A stretch of 27,674 bases of DNA from an uncultured Bacilli bacterium (GTDB taxonomy: Bacteria > Bacillota_I > Bacilli_A > RFN20 > CAG-826): NCBI GenBank assembly GCA_934162685.1, contig CAKPJO010000006.1:1-27674 (forward strand), in the 5' to 3' direction. The notes below the pieces were generated by a model. That model searched no databases and was not told where the DNA came from. It worked only from the letters and a program-made list of their open reading frames with translations. The position numbers were made by a program, and so were the translations under genes. The first letter of the stretch is position 1; each line of letters starts with the position of its first letter. Below are positions 7,989-16,120 of this stretch, in pieces.

Positions 7989-8020
7989 ATTACACTAAAA
8001 TATATGTTTTATTTAATATA

Positions 8021-9139
8021 CTAGAACACATTATATAAATCTTCTGAGTTCAATTTTTCTGATACTGCTTTTATATCTTTTTCATATAATTCTAATTCAA
8101 CTTTTTTGGCAACAGCATCTTCAATTTTATTAATACGTTTTTTTACTCCTTGAATAGCGATTTCGCTTTCTGATAGACTTTCATTTATCAAACCGCTTAC
8201 GAGTAAATATACACGTTTTGTCGCAATTGAATTGTCTTTTGCTAATGTTTTTCGATCTTCGGATTCTAATACATCCCAATAATATTTGGATGCATCTTCT
8301 AAAGAACTATTTAATATTACAAAATAAAGTTTTTGGAAACGATAACGGTATGCTGTAGAGGTATCTAAAGCATCCATATCAGATAAAATGATATCAACAA
8401 TTTCTTCAGCTTTTTTATAATCTTTTTTGTTTAAAGCTTCATAATATGCATATCTATTAATCAATATTGTCATTGGAGTAATATTCTTATAGACTGTTAT
8501 ATTTTCTGGTTCTAATCCTAAGCGTGTTTCATCTTCAATACGCATAAATTCGTTATATGCTTCTGCATTTTCTTTTTTACCTAATAATTTTAAACGATAT
8601 CCATCATTTAAAATATCTGTTTTCATTGGAATAATGTTATAAAGAACAAATACTAGTCCCATTCCAAAATAAATTAGTAGTCCATATTTTATAGTAGCAG
8701 GAACAGATTTTATCATATAAAGAATTAACGCAACCAAAACTGAAATTAAGAAAGCAATTAGTCCTCCTCTTAAAAATGAGGCCGGATTAGATTTTTTGTC
8801 TTTTGAAATTGGAGTAAATCTTGTTTCACTAAATAATCCTTCAAAACCTTCGAACTTAAAAGCCCATTTATCAGATTTTTTATACCAACATAAACCAAAT
8901 AAATTTAAATATGTTAATTTATATCCGCCGATTTTTGCACCAATTATATGTCCTAATTCATATATCAAGGTAAACACTAGTACTGATATCGCCATGCATA
9001 TTAATACATATGGCCACGCTTCTGCGGTAGTAAGTTCAAGTGCACTTATAGCCACAACAATTACCGTTTGTCCAACAAGATATATTAAAGCAAACATAAT
9101 CAAATATACAATTATTGTGCCTAATTCATTTTTTTCCAT
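8021..9139 (-). CDS. Membrane M50 (site-2) protease homologue with altered zinc motif
   Basis: Starting at the ATG at 9139, which has AAAGGAG 8 bases ahead, the product is 372 residues; an upstream in-frame start at 9187 has no such site. The N-terminal half has four to five hydrophobic helices. The M50 zinc motif HExxH appears as YELGH at 60-64, followed by IIGAKIGGYK, and the second motif is kept as NIIPMKTDILNDG at 168-180. Thus the catalytic Glu61, His64 and Asp179 remain, but the first zinc-binding His is Tyr60 (codon TAT, one base from CAT). The C-terminal 190 residues are soluble and helical. The family cleaves membrane proteins or peptides inside the membrane; this member may be inactive or changed. 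A TGCTATAAT promoter lies just upstream. It sits between the tetR operon and the Ca2+-type ATPase. Confidence 0.72.
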   Translation of the reverse strand: MEKNELGTIIVYLIMFALIYLVGQTVIVVAISALELTTAEAWPYVLICMAISVLVFTLIYELGHIIGAKIGGYKLTYLNLFGLCWYKKSDKWAFKFEGFEGLFSETRFTPISKDKKSNPASFLRGGLIAFLISVLVALILYMIKSVPATIKYGLLIYFGMGLVFVLYNIIPMKTDILNDGYRLKLLGKKENAEAYNEFMRIEDETRLGLEPENITVYKNITPMTILINRYAYYEALNKKDYKKAEEIVDIILSDMDALDTSTAYRYRFQKLYFVILNSSLEDASKYYWDVLESEDRKTLAKDNSIATKRVYLLVSGLINESLSESEIAIQGVKKRINKIEDAVAKKVELELYEKDIKAVSEKLNSEDLYNVF

Positions 9140-9169
9140 AATAGTCACTCCTTTTGAATTGATTACAAC

Positions 9170-9178
9170 ATTATAGCA
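9170..9178 (-). promoter_or_regulatory. Extended -10 promoter of the M50-like gene
   Basis: The minus strand reads TGCTATAAT about 30 bases before the chosen start codon. No good -35 lies 17 bases upstream, as expected for extended -10 promoters. Confidence 0.6.
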
Positions 9179-9207
9179 TCTAGTCAATAAAAAAACATTA
9201 AAATCAA

Positions 9208-9741
9208 TTATTTGTACTTTATAAGAGATGGAATAAAGCCACTATTTAGTTGTTCTAATCGATTAATCAATTCTTCTTTCTTTTCTTTCATGTCTTGATC
9301 AATCCACAAAATCACACAACTTGTCATTCCAGATACGTAATAAGTTACATAGAATCTTTTTTCTTCACTTGTAAACTTATTAGTTTTATCCAAAGCCACA
9401 AATTGTTTTAAAAGAGTCGAAAAGAAATAGCTATGAACAAATTGTTCAAATAAATCACGTGCAGAACTATCAAGTATATGTTTTACAAATTTTTTATTTT
9501 TGTTTACATATTTAACCATATTTGAAACCATTTCTTTCCAATCTTTGGTTTCTTTATTTATCAAACTTGTTTCATTTAAAAATATCCAAGTAATCAAATC
9601 ATAAATATCACGGAAATGATAATAAAATGTTTGTCTTTTAATATTACAATAATCCGATAATCGTTGAACTGTAATATTATCTAGTGATTCATCAAATATT
9701 AAGTTTTTTAAGGCGTCCGCTAAAAGTTCTTCTGTCTTCAT
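9208..9741 (-). CDS. TetR-family transcription regulator
   Basis: Starting at the ATG at 9741 (MKTEELLADALKN) the product is 177 residues; an in-frame start 33 bases earlier would lie inside psuG. The N-terminal helix-turn-helix at about 20-45 (ITVQRLSDYCNIKRQTFYYHF) is the TetR signature. The C-terminal part resembles the DhaS-like group with a helical ligand/dimer domain. The start codon follows the psuG stop by one base and has no strong ribosome binding site, so translation is probably coupled. It is the last gene of the operon P-type ATPase, psuG, tetR, and most likely represses that operon. Its ligand cannot be read from the sequence. No terminator is evident after it. Confidence 0.85.
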   Translation of the reverse strand: MKTEELLADALKNLIFDESLDNITVQRLSDYCNIKRQTFYYHFRDIYDLITWIFLNETSLINKETKDWKEMVSNMVKYVNKNKKFVKHILDSSARDLFEQFVHSYFFSTLLKQFVALDKTNKFTSEEKRFYVTYYVSGMTSCVILWIDQDMKEKKEELINRLEQLNSGFIPSLIKYK

Positions 9742-9742
9742 T

Positions 9743-10651
9743 TTATTTACGTAATTTAGCGTACTCAACAGCAATCATTGAACCAATTTTAGCATTGTTT
9801 AATACTAATTTAATATTAGATTCTAAAGATTCTCCTCCACTTAATTCACAAATCTTGCTTAATAAGAATGGTGTTGTTTCTTTGCCATGTACTCCTAAAC
9901 GTTTCATTTCTTCAATAGCGTCATTAATACATTTATCAATTACTTTCTTATCCATTGCATATTCTTCTGGAATTGGATTTGAAATGAGAATACCACCTTT
10001 TAAATGATTATCACGTTTTGCTTTAATAATTGTTGCTCCATCTAATGGTGAAGTAATTGCATAATCACAATTAAGTCCACTATGAGCAGTATAGAAATCT
10101 GCCAATTCAATAGTTTTATAACCAAGTACCGTTACACCAAATGTTTCTAAATATTCTAAGGTTAATTTTAAATCAAGAATTGCTTTTGCTCCTGCACAAA
10201 CAACAGTAACATCAGTATTAGCTAATTCTTGTAAATCCGCGGAAATATCAAATGTTTCTGGTGCACCACGATGAACTCCTCCAATACCACCAGTAACGAA
10301 TACTTCAATACCCGCTTCATGAGCAAGAATCATTGTTGTTGCAACAGTGGTTGCGCCCCATAATTTACGAGCATAAACTACTGGTAAGTCACGTCTTGAT
10401 ACTTTAATAATACCTTTTCTTTTACCAAATTCTTCAATTTCGTCTTTGCTCATACCAACAACGCCAACACCATCAATAATGCCAATTGTTGCTGGAACTG
10501 CACCATGTTTTCTTACTTCTTCTTCAACCATTAATGCTGTTTCAACATTTTTTGGATATGGCATTCCATGTGATATAATTGTGGATTCAAGAGCCACAAC
10601 TGCCTTTCCTTCTTCTAATGCCTTTTTGACTTCTTCACTGATTCTAATCAT
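9743..10651 (-). CDS. psuG: Pseudouridine-5'-phosphate glycosidase
   Basis: The 302-residue product matches PsuG over its full length. Conserved stretches are ALESTIISHGMPYP near 20-33 (Glu22), ATIGIIDGVGVVG near 54-66, KVSRRDLP near 83-90, VTGGIGGVHRG near 119-129, DISADL near 135-140, and AGAKAILD with Lys156, the probable Schiff-base lysine. The enzyme splits pseudouridine 5'-phosphate into uracil and ribose 5-phosphate in the cytoplasm, allowing use of this modified nucleoside from RNA turnover. The usual partner kinase psuK is not adjacent. The start overlaps the end of the P-type ATPase gene by 8 bases, with an AGAGGTG ribosome binding site inside that gene, so the two are cotranslated. 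The tetR gene follows after one base. Confidence 0.95.
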   Translation of the reverse strand: MIRISEEVKKALEEGKAVVALESTIISHGMPYPKNVETALMVEEEVRKHGAVPATIGIIDGVGVVGMSKDEIEEFGKRKGIIKVSRRDLPVVYARKLWGATTVATTMILAHEAGIEVFVTGGIGGVHRGAPETFDISADLQELANTDVTVVCAGAKAILDLKLTLEYLETFGVTVLGYKTIELADFYTAHSGLNCDYAITSPLDGATIIKAKRDNHLKGGILISNPIPEEYAMDKKVIDKCINDAIEEMKRLGVHGKETTPFLLSKICELSGGESLESNIKLVLNNAKIGSMIAVEYAKLRK

Positions 10652-13130
10652 TTAAAACACCTCTTTCTTTGCCACGAATGAATCTATCAAACAAATAGTA
10701 TATAACGAAATAAATAATTGTAAATACTACAATTATGCCTATTGTAGTAAGAATATTTGTGGTTGTTAATTCTGATGGATATATTTTAAAAATATTTAAT
10801 GCTTTACCGCCAATAACAATAAGTTTCTTTTCTGATACTATTGATAAAACAACAAATAAAGTAACTGTTAAAACCGTTAAAGAAGAAAACAAAATTGTTC
10901 TATATTTATTAAATGGCCAACAGCATCTAAACAATACAACCAAACACATAAACGAAATAATAAACATTCCCATTGTTTGAATAACATGCTCTGATCCAAC
11001 TGCTCCATTTAGATTCAATAAAAGCAAGGTTAATACCGCTAAAGTGATTGTTACGCCACCCGGTATTGCGTTGCACACAACATTATTAACAAAACCGCCT
11101 TGAATCACTTTATCATTAGGTTGTAACGATAAGAAGAATGATGCAATTCCAATTCCACAGAATTCCCAAATATATAGGTGTTGCGTTTCAAAAGGATATT
11201 GGAATGTTGCAGCAGACTTAAAAATCATACCAATAACTGCCACAATTAATAAAATTACAGAAAGTAAGAAAGCAAATATTGTTTTATTCAAAAATAACGA
11301 ACAAGTTTGTTGTAAGTTGTTTACAACTCTTCGCCCTTCTTGAACTATTTCTGGCATATGTGAAAAGTCAGAATCCATTAATACTAAGTGTGAAGAATAC
11401 TTTGTCGCGTCTGCACCACTAGCCATGGCTATCGAACAATCAGCTTTTTTTAAAGCGATAATATCATTTACGCCATCCCCGGTCATAGCAACTGTCTTAT
11501 TAGCTTCTTTTAAAGATTCTACAAGCAATGCTTTTTGCTCTGGGGATACTCTACCAAAGATTGTATATTTTAATGCTGAAGCTTTAACTTCATCATCACT
11601 AAGACCATCTAAATTAATTATTGAATCATAATTATCAACACCACATTGTCTTGCTATTTCACTCACCGTTATTGGATTATCACCAGAAATAATTTTTATA
11701 TCTACATCATTTTTTTTAAACCAACTAATAGTGTCATAAGCATTTTCACGAATATTATCTTTAATTGATATAAAAGCAACAATTTTGCATCCTAGTGGTA
11801 ACACATCTTTCTTACTAGGTAAAAGCGAATGCGCTAAAACTACCACACGTAATCCTTTTTTAGATAATTCTTCAATCTTTTCTTGAGCGGACTTAGGAAG
11901 CTTTTTAATTATAAACTCCGCTGCTCCTAAAACATATGTACCTTTGTTTTTAAACGTAACCATTGAATATTTTCTAACACTAGAAAAAGGTACGATATTT
12001 GTGGCGGTGTAAATGTCATTGAGCGGACAATCTTTTATAATCGCCTTTGCTGTTTGATTTTTATCTTGAGTAGCATTTAACATTGATCCTAATATTTCTT
12101 TTATTTTGTTAACATCAGTATTGCCTACTACTTCAATATCATTTATTGACATAGTTCCATCCGTTAAAGTACCTGTTTTATCAAAGCATAATACATTTGA
12201 TCTTGCTAGCATTTCTATAGAATATAATTCTTGAACCATTGTTTTCTTTTTACCCAATCTTAAAACACCAACTGCAAGTGTCATTGAAGTAAACAAGAAC
12301 ATTCCGGCTGGAATCATTCCAATCATTGACGCTGAAGTACTTTTAACAGCTTCTTTAATTTTTTCACTTGTCTCTAATGCTTGAGAATTAAAGAAATCTT
12401 TAAAGAAAAGCATAATGCCTAAAGGAATTATTACAAGACTAATAATATGAAATATTTTATTCAATGATTTAAGCAATTCTGATTTAGGTCGTTTAAATTG
12501 CTTAGCCTTAGATTGTATTTCTTCGACCAAAGAGTTCTTACCAACTTTTTCCGCTCTTAACGTGGCTTTACCACTAATAACATAGGATCCAGAATAAGCT
12601 AAGTCGCCAACTGCTTTTTTTATTGATAATGATTCACCAGTGATAATTGATTCATCTACTTCTAATTCTCCATCAATTACTATTGCATCAACACTTATTT
12701 GTTTTCCCGTTTCTAAAAAGAAAATATCATCTAATACTATTTCTCCTGTTGGGATATCTTGATTTTTTCCATCTCTTATTACTTTAACAGTTGGTTCAAC
12801 AGATAATTTTAATTTTTCTACCAATCTTTTTGCTCTAATATCTTGAAATAATCCAATAATCATATTTAAAATCATTACTGTCATAAATGCGATTATGCCT
12901 TCTGCATTTCCAATAGCAATTTCCGCAATAGCAATGATTGTTAAAAGTATATTAAAAAAGGTCAAAACATTGCTTTTGATTATTTCAAAATATGTTTTTG
13001 TTGTTTGCTTTGTTGTCTTATTAAAAAGTTTTTGTTTTATTCTTTTTTCGACTTGTTCACTTGTTAATCCAACATCAATTGGGGTATCAAATCTTTCTAT
13101 AGTTTCATCCGTAGTCGCTTGTCTTTTCAT
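10644..13130 (-). CDS. P-type cation ATPase of the CtpE/MgtA-like Gram-positive group
   Basis: The 828-residue product has TGES at 164-167, DKTGTLT with Asp317 as the phosphorylated residue, LGAAE in place of the usual KGAPE, SGDNP, and TGDGVND in the hinge, and about ten membrane helices. The M4 motif is IPAGM (273-277) rather than PEGL, so the usual ion-binding Glu is Ala. This variant (IP-A/S-G-M/L) is familiar from a Gram-positive group related to mycobacterial CtpE, for which Ca2+ uptake has been reported. The ion moved by this protein cannot be told from the sequence. The start has GAGGT about 7 bases ahead, and a promoter TTGATT/TATAAT lies close by. It is the first gene of the operon with psuG and tetR; the functional link is unclear. 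Confidence 0.85.
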   Translation of the reverse strand: MKRQATTDETIERFDTPIDVGLTSEQVEKRIKQKLFNKTTKQTTKTYFEIIKSNVLTFFNILLTIIAIAEIAIGNAEGIIAFMTVMILNMIIGLFQDIRAKRLVEKLKLSVEPTVKVIRDGKNQDIPTGEIVLDDIFFLETGKQISVDAIVIDGELEVDESIITGESLSIKKAVGDLAYSGSYVISGKATLRAEKVGKNSLVEEIQSKAKQFKRPKSELLKSLNKIFHIISLVIIPLGIMLFFKDFFNSQALETSEKIKEAVKSTSASMIGMIPAGMFLFTSMTLAVGVLRLGKKKTMVQELYSIEMLARSNVLCFDKTGTLTDGTMSINDIEVVGNTDVNKIKEILGSMLNATQDKNQTAKAIIKDCPLNDIYTATNIVPFSSVRKYSMVTFKNKGTYVLGAAEFIIKKLPKSAQEKIEELSKKGLRVVVLAHSLLPSKKDVLPLGCKIVAFISIKDNIRENAYDTISWFKKNDVDIKIISGDNPITVSEIARQCGVDNYDSIINLDGLSDDEVKASALKYTIFGRVSPEQKALLVESLKEANKTVAMTGDGVNDIIALKKADCSIAMASGADATKYSSHLVLMDSDFSHMPEIVQEGRRVVNNLQQTCSLFLNKTIFAFLLSVILLIVAVIGMIFKSAATFQYPFETQHLYIWEFCGIGIASFFLSLQPNDKVIQGGFVNNVVCNAIPGGVTITLAVLTLLLLNLNGAVGSEHVIQTMGMFIISFMCLVVLFRCCWPFNKYRTILFSSLTVLTVTLFVVLSIVSEKKLIVIGGKALNIFKIYPSELTTTNILTTIGIIVVFTIIYFVIYYLFDRFIRGKERGVLND

Positions 13131-13150
13131 TTCGCTAACCTCATATAATT

Positions 13151-13180
13151 ATTATATAAAAATAGACATAAAATAATCAA
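13151..13180 (-). promoter_or_regulatory. Promoter of the ATPase-psuG-tetR operon
   Basis: On the minus strand TTGATT (13175-13180) and TATAAT (13151-13156) are spaced by 18 bases, with the start codon 20 bases further. The -10 lies inside an AT-only inverted repeat ATATAAT/ATTATAT (13143-13157), a possible but weak operator candidate for the TetR protein. Confidence 0.6.
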
Positions 13181-13181
13181 C

Positions 13182-13205
13182 AAAAAAAGAGTCTATAGAC
13201 TCTTT
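13182..13205 (-). terminator. Second terminator behind the lipoprotein gene
   Basis: An 8-bp stem AAAGAGTC/GACTCTTT (13186-13193 with 13198-13205) is followed by a seven-T run on the minus strand. It insulates the ATPase operon promoter from the upstream gene. Confidence 0.8.
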
Positions 13206-13244
13206 ATATTATATTTATATAAGATATTCTTTTATTTAGGTATT

Positions 13245-13271
13245 AAAAAGGAGCGTTACTATGAACGCTCC
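13245..13271 (-). terminator. First terminator behind the lipoprotein gene
   Basis: An 8-bp stem GGAGCGTT/AACGCTCC (13250-13257 with 13264-13271) with a 6-base loop is followed by TTTTTAATA on the minus strand, 9 bases after the stop codon of the lipoprotein gene. Confidence 0.88.
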
Positions 13272-13280
13272 CAAATAATT

Positions 13281-15152
13281 TTATTTATTTATAATACGGA
13301 AAGAAACTTTGTATGTATAAACGTAACCAAGGTTTGCAGTATCATCAGAAACACTTTGTTGAATACAAGCTTGTAATGTTAATACGTAATGTTCTTTAAC
13401 TGTTTCGTTTGTTTCTTCATCAATGCCTTCTGGTACTAATTCTGCTGTTAATTTAGTAGTAACTGTAGAGCCAGTTTTCTTTGAGTTTTTATAGATAGTT
13501 CTAATACTTCTAATGATACTAGCATCTAATAAAGAAATATTGGGTTCTTCGCCTTCATTATATGGAGTAGTTACTTTACCATTAGAATATCTACTTGTTC
13601 CATAGAATTTTTGAATTTGATAGTTATTGCCATCTTGATTAAATTGTTGAATTGTTCCACTTTCAGCATAAGTTTCGCCAGATTCATCTGTACCCATTTG
13701 GCTAAAGAATGTAACAAGAATTCCATCATTATAAAGAGTTGAGTCAGAAGAGAATTTTTCTTCAGTTTTACTAGAAAGGTTTTGATAATAATATTGTTCT
13801 CTTACTAATCCTGTTGGTTCATTAACTTCATCAGCGATTAAAGAATCATTAAGTTGTTCTAATAAATCTTCAGCTTCTGCGTGTTTGTTACCATCAGCGA
13901 TTGTTGGAATTAAAGTACCATTATCATAATACTTGTTGTAATCAAAGATTGCTTTTTCTTCTGCAGTTTGATTATAATCACCAATTTCTTCATAGCCATA
14001 ACTAAACTTCATATCATAAGTTTGTAATGATTCACCATAGTATGTGAAATTAAACACATAACCATATTCTAATAAACGATTTGTAGAATCTAATTTAGCA
14101 TATATTGTTTCGACAACGCCTTGTCCAGCATATGTTGTTCCTTCATCATAATAGACGTTGTGGTTATATTGTAAAGTTATATTACCATCTTCATCTTTTT
14201 CAGAACTAAACCATTCTGTATATTTATCAAATGTTAAGTTTCCATCGTTATCAACAGCGTTATATTTGTCTTTAGAAAGTAATTCAACAAATGCATCTCT
14301 CATTTGGAAGTTAAAGAATTCTTTTACTGGTTCTTTAGATGCATTAGCTTGCATAACACGATAGTTATCCGGAATTGAATATTTTTCTCCATCTTTTAAT
14401 TCAGGTTCACTTTCACCATCTTTTGGAAGTGCATGAACAACTTGAACGAAGTTATTAACGCCATCAACTAATTGGTTGTTGATTATTGATTTTGATTTTG
14501 AAGTTACTGTTTTATGTTCTTCATATTGATCATCAATAGCTACTTCTTGATCTTCGTTATAAATTTGAGTAATGACATCATTATCATAAACGTTATATGT
14601 CATGTCGATTGTAGATGATTTATATCCAGCATCAATTTCAAAATAAACATAATCATAAGTTTGTACAGCGTGAGCGCTCATACTAGTATTATCTTTTACT
14701 GCTGTTGGAAGTAAAGAAGTTAAAGCAAAGAATTGATCTTCGTTTAATATCCCAACGAATTGTTCATGTTCCCCACTAGCGCTATCTTGTCTAACCGAAA
14801 CTTTTTTAGCACTCTTTTTAACAGTTTTTCTACTTGAACTAGATGATGATTCTAATTCAATGAATTGACTTGGATCAAGAACTTCTACATTGTTATCCTT
14901 GCTTGTTCCACGATCATAATAATAATATCTATTAGATTGTGTTCTCTTGGCATATTCTTCCCAGTTATATTGAGCTGAGACGTTTTCTTCAACAGACAAA
15001 AGTTTTAATCCATTTATTTCTTCTTTTTCTTTTAGATTGGTTGATGAGTTGTTATTGTTGTTATTGCTACCATTATTACTATTACCAGTATCGCAACCAA
15101 CTAACATTCCAGCAATTAATGCTAAAGGCAATATAAATCCTTTTTTCTTCAT
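13281..15152 (-). CDS. Large lipoprotein of unknown function
   Basis: Starting at the ATG at 15152, with AGGAGG 8 bases ahead, the product is 623 residues; an upstream in-frame start has no ribosome binding site and would hide the signal peptide. It begins MKKKGFILPLALIAG and has a lipobox LVGC, so Cys20 should be lipidated and the protein held on the outer face of the membrane. An Asn/Ser/Gly-rich linker with six Asn in a row follows. The remainder is rich in Tyr, Asp, Glu, Ser and Thr, with no motif that I recognise and no membrane segment. It has a near-ideal promoter overlapped by a palindrome, and two terminators behind it, so it is a single-gene unit. It could be a surface adhesin or substrate-binding lipoprotein. 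Confidence 0.8.
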   Translation of the reverse strand: MKKKGFILPLALIAGMLVGCDTGNSNNGSNNNNNNSSTNLKEKEEINGLKLLSVEENVSAQYNWEEYAKRTQSNRYYYYDRGTSKDNNVEVLDPSQFIELESSSSSSRKTVKKSAKKVSVRQDSASGEHEQFVGILNEDQFFALTSLLPTAVKDNTSMSAHAVQTYDYVYFEIDAGYKSSTIDMTYNVYDNDVITQIYNEDQEVAIDDQYEEHKTVTSKSKSIINNQLVDGVNNFVQVVHALPKDGESEPELKDGEKYSIPDNYRVMQANASKEPVKEFFNFQMRDAFVELLSKDKYNAVDNDGNLTFDKYTEWFSSEKDEDGNITLQYNHNVYYDEGTTYAGQGVVETIYAKLDSTNRLLEYGYVFNFTYYGESLQTYDMKFSYGYEEIGDYNQTAEEKAIFDYNKYYDNGTLIPTIADGNKHAEAEDLLEQLNDSLIADEVNEPTGLVREQYYYQNLSSKTEEKFSSDSTLYNDGILVTFFSQMGTDESGETYAESGTIQQFNQDGNNYQIQKFYGTSRYSNGKVTTPYNEGEEPNISLLDASIIRSIRTIYKNSKKTGSTVTTKLTAELVPEGIDEETNETVKEHYVLTLQACIQQSVSDDTANLGYVYTYKVSFRIINK

Positions 15153-15199
15153 ACTAAATCCTCCTCTTAACACATATTTAAAACACAAATACTGTATAT

Positions 15200-15218
15200 G
15201 AAATAATACTATTATTTC
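15200..15218. promoter_or_regulatory. 19-bp palindrome over the -10 of the lipoprotein promoter (operator candidate)
   Basis: GAAATAATA and TATTATTTC form a perfect inverted repeat of 9 bp per arm around one central base. It covers the whole -10 hexamer. The size and position fit a repressor operator; the binding protein is unknown. Confidence 0.5.
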
Positions 15219-15231
15219 GACATAATGTCAA
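15203..15231 (-). promoter_or_regulatory. Promoter of the large lipoprotein gene
   Basis: On the minus strand TTGACA (15226-15231) and TATTAT (15203-15208) are 17 bases apart, the best sigma-A-type promoter seen in the window. The start codon is about 50 bases downstream. Confidence 0.8.
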
Positions 15232-15269
15232 ACCATTTTTGCATTGAAAGTGCCACCATAAAAGCCAGT

Positions 15270-15611
15270 TTAATACGTTACAGTTGCTAATCCATCGTCA
15301 TTAATAACAACAATATATGATTTATCAACATTTTTTATTGTCAAATGCACACTATTTTGCTCGATGTTTTGAATTTCAAAGCCTAATGAAACATAAAATT
15401 TTATTGTGCCATTAATATTTTCAACATAATAAGTATTTTGATTATTTGCAGTTCTCTTTATAACCTCTATTCCTTCTACTTGAATTGTTTCAGTTTGATA
15501 TTTTACTTTCGAAGACGATCTAAAAATTAACAAAAATGCAACAACGCATATAAAAGACGCTATCGAGATAGACAAAGCGATAATATTGACTGTTTTAAAT
15601 ATTTTTTTCAT
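15270..15611 (-). CDS. Small membrane-anchored exported protein of unknown function
   Basis: Encodes 113 residues: a basic start, one hydrophobic helix at about 8-31, and an external domain of about 80 residues with strand-like alternation and few cysteines (TETIQVEGIEVIKR through the end). It has no lipobox. The ribosome binding site GGTG lies partly within the 3' arm of a perfect inverted repeat just upstream. It follows tadA by 43 bases in the same direction and probably shares its transcript, since no separate promoter was found. No family is recognised. Confidence 0.68.
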   Translation of the reverse strand: MKKIFKTVNIIALSISIASFICVVAFLLIFRSSSKVKYQTETIQVEGIEVIKRTANNQNTYYVENINGTIKFYVSLGFEIQNIEQNSVHLTIKNVDKSYIVVINDDGLATVTY

Positions 15612-15617
15612 AAAATC

Positions 15618-15634
15618 ACCAAAATTATTTTGGT
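15618..15634. repeat. Perfect inverted repeat at the start of the small exported protein gene
   Basis: ACCAAAAT and ATTTTGGT (8 bp each) flank one base, 6 bases before the start codon. In RNA the hairpin would bury part of the GGTG ribosome binding site. A T-poor downstream sequence makes it a poor terminator for tadA. Confidence 0.5.
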
Positions 15635-15654
15635 TAAATTTTATTTAATTTATG

Positions 15655-16107
15655 CTACTTTCTTTTGCTTTTAAAAAACTTCTTTAAAAGCTCACTTGCT
15701 TCATCCTCTTTTATTCCACTAACAATTTTTGGGAAATGATTTATTCCTTTTTGTTCAAATAAATTATACGAGGAACCTAACGCTCCTCCTTTAAGATCTT
15801 TCGCTCCATAAATAACTTCATCTATTCTTGACCACATGATTGCTCCTGCACACATACTACATGGTTCTAAAGTAACATACATCTTACAACCTATTAGTCG
15901 CCAAGATTTTAATTTTTTACTAGCTTTTTTGATGGCATTTATTTCGGCGTGCGCCGTTGGATCTTGTTTGCTTTCACGAGTATTATGACCTCGAGCGATA
16001 ATTTTACCATCTTTAACAATTACCACACCAACCGGCACTTCATCTAAATCAAAAGATTTATGTGCTTCTTTTAAAGCTTCTTGCATAAATTTTTCATCTT
16101 TTTCCAT
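15655..16107 (-). CDS. tadA: tRNA-specific adenosine-34 deaminase
   Basis: Starting at the ATG at 16107 the product is 150 residues, the usual TadA length. The deaminase motifs are HAE (His and catalytic Glu in TAHAEINAI) and PCSMC (two zinc Cys). TadA changes A34 to inosine in the anticodon of tRNA-Arg(ACG), which is needed to read CGN codons. An in-frame ATG at 16137 would add 10 residues but lies inside the SRP RNA and should be rejected; the chosen start has GGTGGTG a few bases ahead, directly after the RNA's T-run. The gene therefore probably uses the SRP RNA promoter. The tadA/SRP RNA linkage is known in Bacillota, although in B. subtilis the RNA lies after tadA rather than before it. 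Confidence 0.95.
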   Translation of the reverse strand: MEKDEKFMQEALKEAHKSFDLDEVPVGVVIVKDGKIIARGHNTRESKQDPTAHAEINAIKKASKKLKSWRLIGCKMYVTLEPCSMCAGAIMWSRIDEVIYGAKDLKGGALGSSYNLFEQKGINHFPKIVSGIKEDEASELLKKFFKSKRK

Positions 16108-16120
16108 GTTTTTCACCACC

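Noticed and set aside
9140..9187. Longer start for the M50-like protein.
   Set aside because: The extension would cover the TGCTATAAT promoter and the AAAGGAG ribosome binding site of the chosen start.
13143..13157. Inverted repeat ATATAAT/ATTATAT at the ATPase-psuG-tetR promoter as a TetR operator.
   Set aside because: It is made of A and T only in an AT-rich region and may just be the -10 box with its chance mirror; kept only as a remark on the promoter.
15040..15080. Asn-codon repeat that might be a slipping microsatellite.
   Set aside because: The run mixes AAC and AAT codons and is short, and it codes for a normal lipoprotein linker, so phase variation is not supported.
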